From NCBI RefSeq assembly GCF_032854445.1, contig NC_088300.1, positions 37,352,458 to 37,416,457 of the forward strand: a DNA stretch of 64,000 nt, in the 5' to 3' direction. Shown one piece after another: positions 1 to 26,232 of this stretch. Origin of the DNA: Liolophura sinensis (taxonomy: Eukaryota; Mollusca; Polyplacophora; Chitonida; Chitonidae). The first letter of the stretch is position 1. Each line of letters starts with the position of its first letter. Made by a program: the position numbers and the translations under genes. The notes under the pieces were generated by a model. That model saw nothing but the letters and a program-made list of their open reading frames with translations, ran no database searches and was not told the DNA's origin.

Positions 1-478
1 CATCTTTAAAGCACCTGGTGAATGTCGATGGTTTGTACAGGGCATTCCGATTTCCACCTCCCCACCGCCATATACCCGAAATATACTTCAGCATGTTGTA
101 AACATTAGTTAATTAGTCAATCAATCAATCAATCACTATGTCCCTAAAGCTATTTTCTGAGATTATATTTGGCTCTTGCTTTAGTGAATCAGTGTGCACA
201 GAGCATGAAAAACTGTATTCATTCTTTGTGATTGGGAAATCATATTACAAAGAGCCGCATAGCAGAGGGGTTTTGTTTAGTGCAGTTTCGTAGTCTTTTT
301 AGACTGTATTCACATTTTCTCACAGTTTTAGGAATGTAAATGCAAGGTACACAACATTTTGTCATACAAATTTGATATTAGTTTTCGATGACAGTGGTTC
401 AAACTGCTTGGCTTGCATACTTTCTTGATGTGTATGCTACTTTGTTATTGATGATTATGTGTAATGGAACATACTTGA

Positions 479-17120
<16,642 letters not shown>

Positions 17121-17537
17121 GTTGGAGACTGCATCCCCTAAATTACAATAATCTCTATTAATGTCGTCATTAGTTACTTGTCATTCATGTACCATTTCAT
17201 CTTTATATATTATTACACTCTTTTACATTATCATAGCCCTCTTCATATTTTACGAGTTAATCAGTGTTATGGATGTCTTTGTGAGTGAGTGATTAATGTT
17301 TTAAGAATGACATGCCCGAATTAGGAAATCCAGAAGCCTATCAGAAGCCTATCATTTAGTAAACATCAGTCATGAGTGGTATGTATATATGTATGGGATT
17401 AACCTGTATCAAGTGTTGTTCTCAAGTAAACTATTTCACCTTGATAACAGTGTTTCTTTTAATTTTTAACTGGCCTGGACTCTGCACAGGCAGTGCTTAT
17501 GTCATTCCCCGAGGGTTGGCATCGAGTAATAGGGATA

Positions 17538-17754
17538 CTGTAATTCTTCAAACTTTTCGCATGTTTGCAAGGTGTTTATTCAAGTGAATTCTGAAGGCAT
17601 TATTCTGTGGTGACTAATAAAATTATACTTTATGTGAAAGCCTGTAACTGGCAAATCCAGCCAATGTATTTTTGTCTCCAAAATCAAATTAAAAATGTGC
17701 ATAATTTGCACTGAAAGTTGCCCTGTCGTGTGCGAAAAGTTAGAGGAATTACAG
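17538..17754 (+). mobile_element. MITE copy 2 (TA-flanked)
   Basis: Terminal inverted repeats CTGTAATTCTTCAAAC and GAGGAATTACAG are bounded by TA dinucleotides (17536-17537, 17755-17756). Homologous to 661-875 and, with an internal deletion, to 40227-40390. Confidence 0.8.
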
Positions 17755-17809
17755 TAGCTATGCTAAACATAGTGTTAGGAGTGATATGTTAAAAGATACC
17801 GCAGGTATT

Positions 17810-18050
17810 GATCTCAAGGTTTGGATACATGTAGAGCACAATAACACGAAGGGGATGTTCCTTTGTTGATTTGCTGTTGGCATACTAAATACTGTTAATT
17901 GCAAAACTCCTGACTCAGTGTATTGTGTTTTAGAATCAATGTAAAAACAAAATGTTAATGGTAGTATCTTACCAAATTCATGCCTTCAGTACTGTCACTC
18001 CTGTTGGCAAGCTCTTTGGTAGCCTTGATTCCAAATCTAAGTTAAAACCT
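17810..18050 (+). repeat. Dispersed unclassified repeat (family D)
   Basis: Contains 'gagcacaataacacgaagggg' and the 'tttggtagcc...ccaaatctaag' end block shared with the other copies. It lies just downstream of SMC3. Confidence 0.5.
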
Positions 18051-19013
18051 AAGTTTTACACAGTATTCAAGGATATTGAATTACCTAACAGGGTTGATTG
18101 TCTGTCTTTCATCAAAGAGCAGGGGTTTTAAAATCAACCTTTTTTTTAAATCACCCTTGATGGTTGATTTTTTAACTTCAGCACTTAGATGAAATACGCA
18201 CATTGGGCCTACATGTATTAATAAAAAAGTTATGCTTTCACAAAAACATGTACATTTCTTGTTATCCCAAGCTTTTGCAAGGTTCTGTCCATTATGTTTT
18301 GGTTTCCATGCAATAACTCCTCCAAATATTGTGTCATTTGTGATAAATTTGTGTGTACAGATAGCTCTCTGGTGTGGAACTGCAACTCAAGTTTCAAAAT
18401 CAGTCCAATCCGTGTATTAACAATCTGTATGTGTGTTTCACAGTGCATATGGACAAGTGTTAGTACATTAAACTTTGTGTTGTAGCAAATTTCTCTGTCA
18501 TCAGTAGCATGATCAGTGGAACCAAGGTTACCTTCAGAGTAACAGTTTGCTCAACCGTCACACACATAGCCACCATAGCTAATTCAGCCTGAGCTGGTGT
18601 GGTCTAGGAGGGTGGAGAAAAACGTGGAAATGACTACTGCAACACGCAGCCGCAGCTCATCAGACCTCTGCAGCATGTATACGGTCTCGCCTTGAAATCG
18701 CAGAGCACAGAAGTTGGTGAAATTTTTATATAATCCAAATTATAGTCAAAGAAGTGTTGACAACCATAATATTTAAGTGATAAAGATGTATTCTGATCAG
18801 AACAGTGTCCTTCTGCAGTTTACCTTTAATAATAATCTATAGTTCCACTGGTTGTTCGTCAGCTATGTGTCTTCAACATGTTCCGGTATATAATCTAGAT
18901 GTATACACACACTTTGGAAAGTATTGCTTACAAGGATCGTACAGTAATATTACACTGCCTTCTATGTCGAACTCTCCGCCAGTATTTCATGCAGACAGCT
19001 TAGTAATCATCAA

Positions 19014-19265
19014 AGGATCTGCATGGCTTAGTGGTTAGCTTACTAGAACAGCACAATGATCTCTGAAGTCTTTCACCAAAGCTACAAATTCAAGTCCAGC
19101 TCATGCAGGCTTCTTCTGTGGTGGTACATGGTAAGATCTTCAAGCAACCTGTTGAAAGTCATGGGTTTTCCCAAACTCTGCACGGTGTCTTCCCACCATA
19201 AAGCTACCTGCCATCATATAAGTGATATATTCTTGAGTACGCCGCAACTAAGCGGTCAATTAAAC
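19014..19265 (+). mobile_element. Family 1 SINE, old degenerate copy
   Basis: Keeps the A-box-like GGCTTAGTGGTTAG, TTCAAGTCCAGCTCATG and the ATAAGTGATATATTCTTGAG block but is heavily mutated and has lost its AAAT tail. Confidence 0.75.
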
Positions 19266-20390
19266 TGAATATATCAGTTTTGAATCATCATTGACCCCTT
19301 ACAATATACTCATGCTTTGTCTGTGAGCGAGACGTGTCTGAGCCCAAGTACAATATATCAAGCACTTTGTATCTACAACAAAGGTAAACGGAGAAATGCA
19401 GCGCTTCCCTGTGAAGATGTAGGCGGTAAGGTTCAATGTGTACTATTGTATAGTGCGTATTTACATCCCTCCTTGCCTACAGACTATAGCCCCAGGGTAT
19501 CAAGCATAGTGAGTAAGTGTACCTGCTTCATACCTCAAAGCTTGATGTGTGAACCTGATCGGCCGAAGGGATATTTAGGTCTACTCTCAGCAAGTCCCCA
19601 AATATCCTGGCTTATTTGTTGCAAGTCACATGACCCGTCTGGCCAGGATGCATCATCACACATAGTAGTCCTTTCCAAATCATTAAGTAACTGTCAACCC
19701 CCGCCCCCCCCCCCCCCCCGCCCCAAGTCTGGCAAAGAAATGTGGAATTGGTATCCTGAGAACATTAAATCAATCAGCTATTTGAGGACATTGATATCAT
19801 TAACACTGATAAAGAAAAAGTGTTTACAAATACATATAAGTTTAAAACAAAGGAAAAGAATTTTATTCTCACTATCAGCGATGCTGGTTTTATTAAACAC
19901 CTGCTAATAAGCAGATTATACCACCAAGGAGGACTCCACTACATGAGCATCTATTATGTGATAATATATTCTGGAGGATATAATAAAATGATCAAATCTT
20001 AAACGATTTGATCAACTTTCTTAGACGATTTGACCGTATACTGGTGACACTGTATAAACAGAATCAACATTTCAGGAGGTTTGTTGAGTTCACACAGGTT
20101 TAGGCAATTTAAGGTGTGGGGAGTGGGGGAGGCGGTGTACACTGAAAGACGTTCTTTTACTATCTGGTTGGCAAGAACCCCACCTTGTCTTGTCTAAACT
20201 TTGGTAAACTCAGAAATGCCGATTTACACCACTGATCCAAGCGATAGATTACTGGACGGGCAAAAGATGCCAAAAAAGAATCAGCAATCTCTAGACAGGT
20301 TGTTCGGGGGATGTTAGTGTGTGCGTTTATTTTCTGATTTGTTCATGTCTTTGATGGTAAAGTAAGTAATAAATAATAATAAAATATACG

Positions 20391-20523
20391 GTCGTAAGTG
20401 GGAAGGCCTACCAGCAGCAACCTGCGGATGGTCGTGGGTTTCCACCCACCATAATGCTGGCTGCCGTCGTATAAGTGAAATATTCTTGAGAACGGCGTAA
20501 AACACCAATCAAATAAATAAATA
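20391..20523 (+). mobile_element. Family 1 SINE, 5'-truncated
   Basis: Only the 3' half is present (from GTCGTAAGTGGGAAGG). It is bounded by a direct repeat of about 15 bp ending AAAATATACG (around 20376-20390 and 20525-20539), so it truncated at insertion. Confidence 0.85.
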
Positions 20524-20922
20524 AATAATAAAATATACGTTAATCTGGGCATATTCTTGCATTTACACTTATTTCCACGTGAAATCATTGACAAGAATCA
20601 GTGTCACGGCTTGGTGGCAGTCAAGTACATATGGCGGGGCATATATAACAGTAGTGAATACATTAAGACAAAAATTACCCATCAAATACATCTCCACGGC
20701 CCTGAGTATGAACACCATACTCAGGGCCTGATGTAGGCAGAAAGTTTTGGGACTGTCTGAACTTAATTAATGCCATAGGTGGCAGAGTCGTCCGAACGCT
20801 ATTTACACTGAATATATGTATTAGGTATAAATAGCGTTGGGGCGATTCAGCCATCTATGTGAACGTCCCTCATATGCAACAGCACTTATAACCTTTCATG
20901 TCAATCATATATAACGATTAAA

Positions 20923-20998
<76 letters not shown>
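20923..20998. repeat. (TA)n followed by (GA)n microsatellite
   Basis: About 16 bp of TA then about 60 bp of uninterrupted AG/GA dinucleotides. Confidence 0.98.
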
Positions 20999-20999
<1 letters not shown>

Positions 21000-22229
21000 C
21001 TTTAGGCCTATATGGTTTGATCAAGTAAAAAAATGGGCAATGGGAGGTTGATCATTGTGGGAGACGGATCATTACCAAAGACTAACGGGACCCTCGCGCG
21101 TGGCCCTGCATATGGTTCCTTGGCTGCCTAGAGAGGTCATGGAATTGATAATTTTGTCCATTGCAGGATGCCTTACATTTTGTAGATGATGTACCGCCAT
21201 TGAGAACATTCGCTTATTGTTGTTGTTTCTGGGCCTCTGTCTTTATCCTTTTCTCACCAAAGATTTGGCGCTGATTATAAGATGTTATGAGTCCATGGGG
21301 CAAGTGTGAAATATCACTTCTTCTAGAGCTCTTTTTAACATCGGTTAACTGTGAGCTAACCGTATTGTAAATCTCTATCAAAGCCACTTCTTCTGGGATT
21401 TCGTAAGATTCATGCTTTACGGTTCATGCTTTACCACATATCATTTTCGCATTCAAGTGGAAACCAACTGGACCATAGTCCCGCGAGACTATCATTCAGA
21501 CCACATGTAAATGTACGGTAATAAAAATGTATGGTAGCCCAAGTCCTGTGTAACCAGTCCAAATAGACCGGGGACGTGTCAATAGACGGGTCCTGTAGCA
21601 TGATTGGATGCGGCATGAGTTTCCTTTCCAAACACGTTGTTTCGGTGGTAAAGAGCTACAGTTAGAAAACAAGAACCAAGACTGGTGGCTCAGCCAATTG
21701 TCCAAGACACTTGGACGACCTGCTTGGCTTGAGCAGAATTATTTAAAAGAAAAGAAGACAACAAATAATGTAAGCTGAGGTTTTTAAGAAGAGGGGTTGG
21801 AATAGACCTAAGCGACCAGAGACATTTTTGTCTGACATGCTTGGTAACCCTATAAATCAACTTTTAATCTGGATTTCTTGAGATGTACTATGATTGAGCA
21901 ACAGGAAACACGATGTCGCGTCACTCACACCCCATGCATATACATATGATTAAATGGCAAAACTGGGTTTGGGTGACGTAAGCGGAAATACCAGTATTCT
22001 CGAGTCGTAGACTTGCCGGCTATGGAGATGACTTGCGCTTGATTAGTTAATAACATGGCTGCGCTTTTGATTTTATCAATGTCTGCGAATTTGCTTACCT
22101 TGAACAACATCACAAAAATAAAACCATTTGCATTTTAAACTCCACGCTTTAACGATCCACGTAATATCCATTTGTTCTGGTGTTGTCTTTTCTTTTAAAG
22201 TCTTATCTAGTAATCTTTATATGCTAAAT

Positions 22230-22471
22230 CTCAGCTGGTTAGCGCGCTAGCGCAGCATAATAACCCAGGAGTCTCTCACCAATGTGCTCGCTGTAAGTTC
22301 AAGGCCAGCTCATGCTGGCTTCCTCTCCGGCCGTACGTGGGAAGGTCTGCCAGCAACCTGCGGATGGTTGTGGGTCTCCCCCGGTTTCCAGCCACCATAA
22401 TGCTGACGGCCGTCGTATAAGTGAAATATTCTTGAGTATGGCGTAAAACACCAATCAAATAAATAAATAAG
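22230..22471 (+). mobile_element. Family 1 SINE, slightly 5'-truncated
   Basis: Starts within the A box (CTCAGCTGGTTAGCGCG) and runs to AAATAAATAA. The target-site duplication TATATGCTAAAT is at 22218-22229 and 22472-22483. It lies 218 bp from the Polinton left end. Confidence 0.9.
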
Positions 22472-22688
22472 TATATGCTAAATGGCTGGCGAGTGGTCAC
22501 TTCCCTGTATTAATTCTTTGATTTATATTTATTTATCTGATTAGTGTTTTACGCCGTACTCCAGAATATCTCACTTATCTTTTGCACAATAAACGCTCGA
22601 ACCACTATACAGTAGTTTGGAGAGTAATTTTTATATTTCGAATTCTCAGATTGCATTGTTGACGAATGTATTCATGACGACGGCTAAT

Positions 22689-22694
22689 CGTGTG
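22689..22694. other. Polinton target-site duplication, left
   Basis: CGTGTG lies immediately before the element terminus AGTAGTATAG. The identical hexamer follows the right terminus at 36166-36171. Six-base duplications are characteristic of Polinton integration. Confidence 0.95.
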
Positions 22695-22778
22695 AGTAGT
22701 ATAGAATGTGGGTTTGGGGTCTCCGTGGGGATCCATTTTTTGTGGTTTTGGGGATCTGTTTTTTTGTGGTGATGTGGT

Positions 22779-22827
22779 GGTGACGTCACACCTGCCAGCC
22801 CGAAGGGCTGGTAGGTGTGACGTCACC
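22779..22827. promoter_or_regulatory. CRE-containing palindrome in left TIR
   Basis: Two 23-base arms (22779-22801 and 22805-22827) are reverse complements with one mismatch around a GAA loop. Each arm carries a full TGACGTCA cAMP-response-element octamer. It could act as a CREB/ATF site pair, extrude as a cruciform, or form a hairpin during protein-primed replication. Confidence 0.85.
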
Positions 22828-23000
22828 CCTCAGTTGTGGGTTTTTTCCACGGCGCGGGGCGTATGTGTATAGACGAGTGTGATATAGTGTACAGTATAAC
22901 CGTATAACAGTATAGGGAAAAAAGAGCGAAAAAAAAAGAGGCAAAACGTCGGCTTGTAAAGTCGAGTGCGACAGCTCGAAAAGAGCTCCCGGGCGCCAAA

Positions 23001-23170
23001 ACGGACCAATGGGTGAGCCGGATTTGCCCCCAAACCGCCCAATGGGGGGCCCGCAAAACGGACCAATCAGCGTGCGAGAAGAGGTTACGTAAGAAAAAAC
23101 GAACCAATCAGCGTGTGGTGAATTTCCGCGTATCTCAGGTACAAAAAGACAGGTGCAGCAGTAGTAGATC
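23001..23170 (+). promoter_or_regulatory. CCAAT-box array (likely promoter) in left TIR
   Basis: CCAAT occurs in GGACCAATGGG (23003), GCCCAATGGGG (23037), GGACCAATCAGCG (23060) and GAACCAATCAGCG (23101). These are NF-Y-type boxes repeated at about 20-40-bp spacing ahead of the ATPase gene. The same array in the right TIR faces the zinc-finger gene. Confidence 0.65.
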
Positions 23171-23295
23171 ACTTCACCCGAAGACACCGACCGACCGAGC
23201 GAGCGAGCGACCGAGTAAACTCACCCACCCCTACTCACCCCACCACACCAATACCTAGCATCGTTTCCACACCTGTCTATCTACCCCCTAACACA

Positions 23296-23367
23296 ACACA
23301 GGTAACACAGGTAACACAGGTAACACAGCCAACACAGGCAACACAGGCAACGCAGGCAACGCAGGCA
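23296..23367 (+). repeat. In-frame 9-bp tandem repeat, eight units
   Basis: Eight units of ACACAGGTA/ACACAGGCA/ACGCAGGCA. In the ATPase frame each unit reads Thr-Gln-Val/Ala(/Pro). The frame is open here although no ATG precedes it, so it may encode an N-terminal extension or be leader RNA. Each CAG-GTAAC unit also resembles a splice donor. Confidence 0.9.
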
Positions 23368-23451
23368 CCATCACCTGCCGTCACTCCCCCCCACTATCCA
23401 CCACCCCCACCCGTACGACGATCCAAACCGCCGACGGAGCTAGTTCTACCC

Positions 23452-24069
23452 ATGGACACGCGATGGGAGCATCCCTTTACCTGCATTGTCAGCGGCCCGA
23501 CGGGATCTGGGAAGTCTGTGTTTGTGAAACGGTTAGTGGAACACGCTCCAGCTCTCATTCATCCACCCCCACAACGCATCGTCTGGTGTTACGGGGAGTG
23601 GCAGCCATTGTACACCACGTTATCTCACGTTCAGTTTGAAGAAGGTGTGCCCAGCCCGTCCAGTTTCGACCCGGGGGAGCGGACGTTAGTCGTCGTGGAT
23701 GATTTGATGGCTGAAGCCGACGATCGCGTGACAAAACTCTTCACCAAAGGCAGTCACCACCGCAATATCAGCGTGGTGTACATCGTGCAGAATTTGTTTA
23801 ACAAAACCAAAGACCATCGGACCATCAGTCTGAACGCACACTACTTGGTGCTGTTCAAAAACCCGCGAGATGTATACCAAATTACCACGATCGCTAAACA
23901 AATGGCTCCAGGGCGGACACAGTACGTGCGCGAGGCCTTTGAAGATGCCACGGCTGAACCTCACGGGTATTTGCTGGTGGATTTCAAGCAAACCACACCC
24001 GATCACCTGCGACTTCGCACCCACATTTTCCCCGGGGAGATTCAACACGCCTATCTCCCCAAGTCATAA
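23452..24069 (+). CDS. Genome-packaging ATPase, FtsK/HerA (A32-like) family
   Basis: Predicted to pump element DNA into capsids. The 205-residue product from ATG 23452 has Walker A GPTGSGKS at residues 15-22, Walker B TLVVVDDL at 78-85 and a sensor-like SVVYIVQNLF at 107-116, the usual order and spacing for Polinton packaging ATPases. Start choice: this is the only ATG in frame near the domain. However, the frame stays open upstream to 23122 and encodes a Thr/Gln/Pro-rich stretch, so a spliced or non-ATG N-terminus is possible. It is the first gene after the left TIR, whose CCAAT array is the likely promoter. Intact. Confidence 0.92.
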   Translation: MDTRWEHPFTCIVSGPTGSGKSVFVKRLVEHAPALIHPPPQRIVWCYGEWQPLYTTLSHVQFEEGVPSPSSFDPGERTLVVVDDLMAEADDRVTKLFTKGSHHRNISVVYIVQNLFNKTKDHRTISLNAHYLVLFKNPRDVYQITTIAKQMAPGRTQYVREAFEDATAEPHGYLLVDFKQTTPDHLRLRTHIFPGEIQHAYLPKS

Positions 24070-24264
24070 CACCAACTTTGAACCTACAATCTACCACATC
24101 AGTTTGTTTTGGCTGGCTGGCTGGTGGGTAGGCTGGTGGGTGGGCTGGCTGACGTGTCAGCTGACGGACTGGTAAAACAGTGTATTATTGCGACGAGCGG
24201 TGACTAGGTCGGTGTGTCAGTGTGTCATCATAAAACTTTGAACACACAGTCTATCACCTCAGTT
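24065..24264 (+). repeat. Duplicated leader motif upstream of the capsid gene block
   Basis: Two similar segments of about 38-40 bp, 24065-24103 and 24227-24264, share CATAA...AACTTTGAAC.CACA.TCTA.CAC.TCAGTT. Between them lies a GGCTGGCTGGTGGGT-rich stretch. The second copy sits just ahead of the next start codon, which suggests a duplicated promoter or 5' UTR element. Confidence 0.55.
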
Positions 24265-24286
24265 GCACTCACGACGACGACCCGTG

Positions 24287-24673
24287 ATGAGGTCACACCG
24301 TCTCCAACGTTACGGTCCCTTATTAACCCTACTCGCGCGAGCCACCCCCTCTATTCGTCAGGCTGTGCTGCGGGGTAACGATCCAGGATTACTCCGGTGC
24401 TTGTGTGAATGTGCTAAGAATGTGTTAAATGGAAACGTCCCACTCTCGCCGGCTCAGAAGGTGAAGTTACAGCGACACAAGACGGGTCTTCGCACTTTGG
24501 TGAAGAAAAGTGTTCCCCTGCATAAGAAAGGACGGATTGTTCAACGTGGTGGATTCCTGCCACTGCTTCTCGCTCCCCTTCTCGCCAAAGCCATTGTACC
24601 AGCCGTTCTCGGGGGTGTTGTCGGCGGTGTCGTTAAGGGTGTCACTAGTAAGGCTATAGCTGGTGGTAGGTAA
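24287..24673 (+). CDS. Small basic virion-type protein with C-terminal hydrophobic segment
   Basis: 128 residues from ATG 24287 (MRSHRLQRYG). The N-terminal half is arginine-rich, then a KxGRIVQRGGFLPLL junction leads into a hydrophobic Gly/Val/Ala segment (about residues 87-125: LLLAPLLAKAIVPAVLGG and following). Small proteins of this architecture recur beside the capsid genes of animal Polintons/adintoviruses and have been compared with adenoviral minor core or membrane-active proteins; that role is inference here. Its stop codon overlaps the next start (TAATG at 24671), suggesting translation from one transcript. I cannot assign a catalytic function. Confidence 0.7.
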   Translation: MRSHRLQRYGPLLTLLARATPSIRQAVLRGNDPGLLRCLCECAKNVLNGNVPLSPAQKVKLQRHKTGLRTLVKKSVPLHKKGRIVQRGGFLPLLLAPLLAKAIVPAVLGGVVGGVVKGVTSKAIAGGR

Positions 24674-25398
24674 TGCAGCACGCCAAGAAAATGGCCTTGG
24701 TCGAGCCACGGCTCTTAGAGACGCTCACACGACCTTCACCTTCAGCCCATCCACCTCCAGCCCACCCCAACTCCCCATACCCCGTCCCCAGTACGGTGAA
24801 AGCCCTCAACACGCTCGATCAAGAGATGGCCTCGATCCTCCACGACAGGACTCTCTCGGACGAGGAGAAAATACAGCGATATCACCACACCCTTCAACGG
24901 TACCGAACGTTTCAAGATCAATACCAAATCGGGCGGCGACCGAGTTCGATCCCACCTCAGGCCAAATCCACAGCCAGTCGTTTTTTGAGCGAGGCGGATA
25001 AGGCGATGTTAGACACCCCGACCCAAACCCTCCAGCCTACCACCCCTACCATCCCTACCACCCCTACCGCCCCTACCACCCCTAGCCCCTCACACGAGCG
25101 CTCAATACCCCGGGATCACTACCGGGCTTGGGTGCGGGAAAAAATGAGCACACCCGCCGAGCTGGGGAATCCCCCGACCGAGCTGGGGAATCCCCCGATC
25201 GCCAGAACCCCGATCAGCCAACATAAAAAAAAACCAGGCCCTCCACTACCACCTCTAGTTCCACACACACACCACACACCACACACACCACACACACCAC
25301 ACCAAAGCGACCCAAGAAGACGCGACGAGGCCAGCGACCTGAACTCCGGCCCGCTTCATCTATCATACGCCCGCTCAGGTGGAGTCCCTATTAATTAA
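24673..25398 (+). CDS. Proline-rich accessory protein of the Polinton (unknown function)
   Basis: 241 residues from the ATG overlapping the previous stop; a second ATG at residue 7 is possible. The N-terminal third contains a charged, probably helical segment (about residues 45-85: LDQEMASILHDRTLSDEEK...) that is the only ordered-looking part. The rest is low complexity: Thr-Pro repeats (about 118-140), a duplicated ELGNPP motif (about 164-174) and a His-Thr-Pro repeat near residue 200-213. I recognise a similar short helical block in virion gene clusters of other animal Polintons, but not a named function. A structural or scaffolding role beside the capsid genes is inference. Confidence 0.65.
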   Translation: MQHAKKMALVEPRLLETLTRPSPSAHPPPAHPNSPYPVPSTVKALNTLDQEMASILHDRTLSDEEKIQRYHHTLQRYRTFQDQYQIGRRPSSIPPQAKSTASRFLSEADKAMLDTPTQTLQPTTPTIPTTPTAPTTPSPSHERSIPRDHYRAWVREKMSTPAELGNPPTELGNPPIARTPISQHKKKPGPPLPPLVPHTHHTPHTPHTPHQSDPRRRDEASDLNSGPLHLSYARSGGVPIN

Positions 25399-25458
25399 AT
25401 ACAGGCACCAGAGGACAAAACGATCAGTCCACCTGAGGGAGATCATCTCACCCACACC

Positions 25459-26232
25459 ATGTTTTACGTGACGCTACCCAGTAACAGCTCGCTGGACTAC
25501 TTCCCCAACAATACCTTGACGCGTTTCACCACCCAATTACCCCGCCCCATCCATTTGACAGGTGACTGGGAATGTGGGCTGGTCGAAATACAGTATCCCC
25601 GGACCTGGTTTAACGTGCGGTCAGGTGAAGTGTGGTATACCATAGACCCCCCAAAAGACTCGCACCACGGTACGCATAAGCTCATATTACCAGCCGGCTA
25701 CTACCCGACACCCAAAGACCTGGCCTGGGGGTTGACCAAATTGTTAAGCGAGACAGAGATCCGCGATCTCCAGGAGCACGCCGGGGACTTAACGTTTGAG
25801 TTCGACGATATGCAGCGGAAATACAGCGTGCGGTTTGAGAAACCACTGGGGCTTGGTTTCAGCCCACGGCTAATGCAACTCATGAATTTACCGTGCGGAT
25901 GGGTCATGGGACCGGCGGACCTCATGTATGTCGGTGCCGAGGATTTAACGATCAGCACACCCACGCTGTACGTGTACACAGACATTATCGAACCGCGTGT
26001 GGTGGGGGACACGTTGGCTCCGCTGTTGCGGACGGTTACCACGGAAGGGCAGTATGGGGAGCACGTCTCCAAGACTTTCCAACACGTGGAATACATCCCC
26101 GTGCAGTCCAAACATTTCTCGACGGTGGACATTGATATTAGGGACGACACGGGTCGATCCGTCGCATTTGAACGCGGTAAAGTGGTGGTGACACTTCACT
26201 TTCGACAGCGGCGTGCTTTACCCTTGCAATAA
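25459..26232 (+). CDS. Minor capsid (penton-like, single jelly-roll) protein
   Basis: 257 residues from ATG 25459. It begins MFYVTLPSNSSLDYFPNN and continues with a beta-rich region including WECGLVEIQYPRTWFNV (about residues 35-51), a pattern typical of Polinton penton homologues, which form capsid vertices. Length and position between the accessory proteins and the major capsid gene fit the family. The C-terminal part (VDIDIRDDTGRSVAFERG, about 224-241, then KVVVTLHFRQRR) is also characteristic of these proteins. Its stop overlaps the next ATG (TAATG at 26230). Assignment rests on recognising the family, not on a structure. Confidence 0.85.
   Translation: MFYVTLPSNSSLDYFPNNTLTRFTTQLPRPIHLTGDWECGLVEIQYPRTWFNVRSGEVWYTIDPPKDSHHGTHKLILPAGYYPTPKDLAWGLTKLLSETEIRDLQEHAGDLTFEFDDMQRKYSVRFEKPLGLGFSPRLMQLMNLPCGWVMGPADLMYVGAEDLTISTPTLYVYTDIIEPRVVGDTLAPLLRTVTTEGQYGEHVSKTFQHVEYIPVQSKHFSTVDIDIRDDTGRSVAFERGKVVVTLHFRQRRALPLQ

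Larger units (their letters stand above)
17121..22688. other. Intergenic region between SMC3 and the Polinton
   Basis: No gene can be supported here. It holds the SMC3 3' UTR (an AATAAA occurs at 17616, inside a MITE), MITE copy 2, one family D repeat, three family 1 SINEs, a C-tract near 19700, a (TA)n(GA)n tract, and the unique target DNA of the Polinton. A reverse-oriented SINE-tail fragment lies near 22528-22580. Confidence 0.7.
22695..23220 (+). repeat. Polinton left terminal inverted repeat (526 bp)
   Basis: Reads AGTAGTATAGAATGTGGG inward to GACCGAGTAAAC. It matches the reverse complement of 35640-36165 with no length difference and two substitutions, both within the stretch 23029-23040. 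It contains the CRE palindrome, TATA-like ATs near 22890-22915, CCAAT boxes and the GACCGAGCGAGC repeat at its inner edge. Confidence 0.97.

Noticed and set aside
19317-19907. 196-codon open frame between SMC3 and the Polinton
   Set aside because: It crosses a pure C-tract giving polyproline, has no recognisable domain and no splice context. Treated as chance.
22786-23187. Outward-facing open frames in both TIRs (up to 146 codons)
   Set aside because: They cover the palindrome and promoter boxes, and are present in both TIRs only because the TIRs are identical. No domain.
24105-24175. GGCTGGCTGGTGGGT tract considered as a G-quadruplex regulator
   Set aside because: G runs are mostly pairs or triplets with no clear four-tract triplet pattern. 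Left as low complexity.
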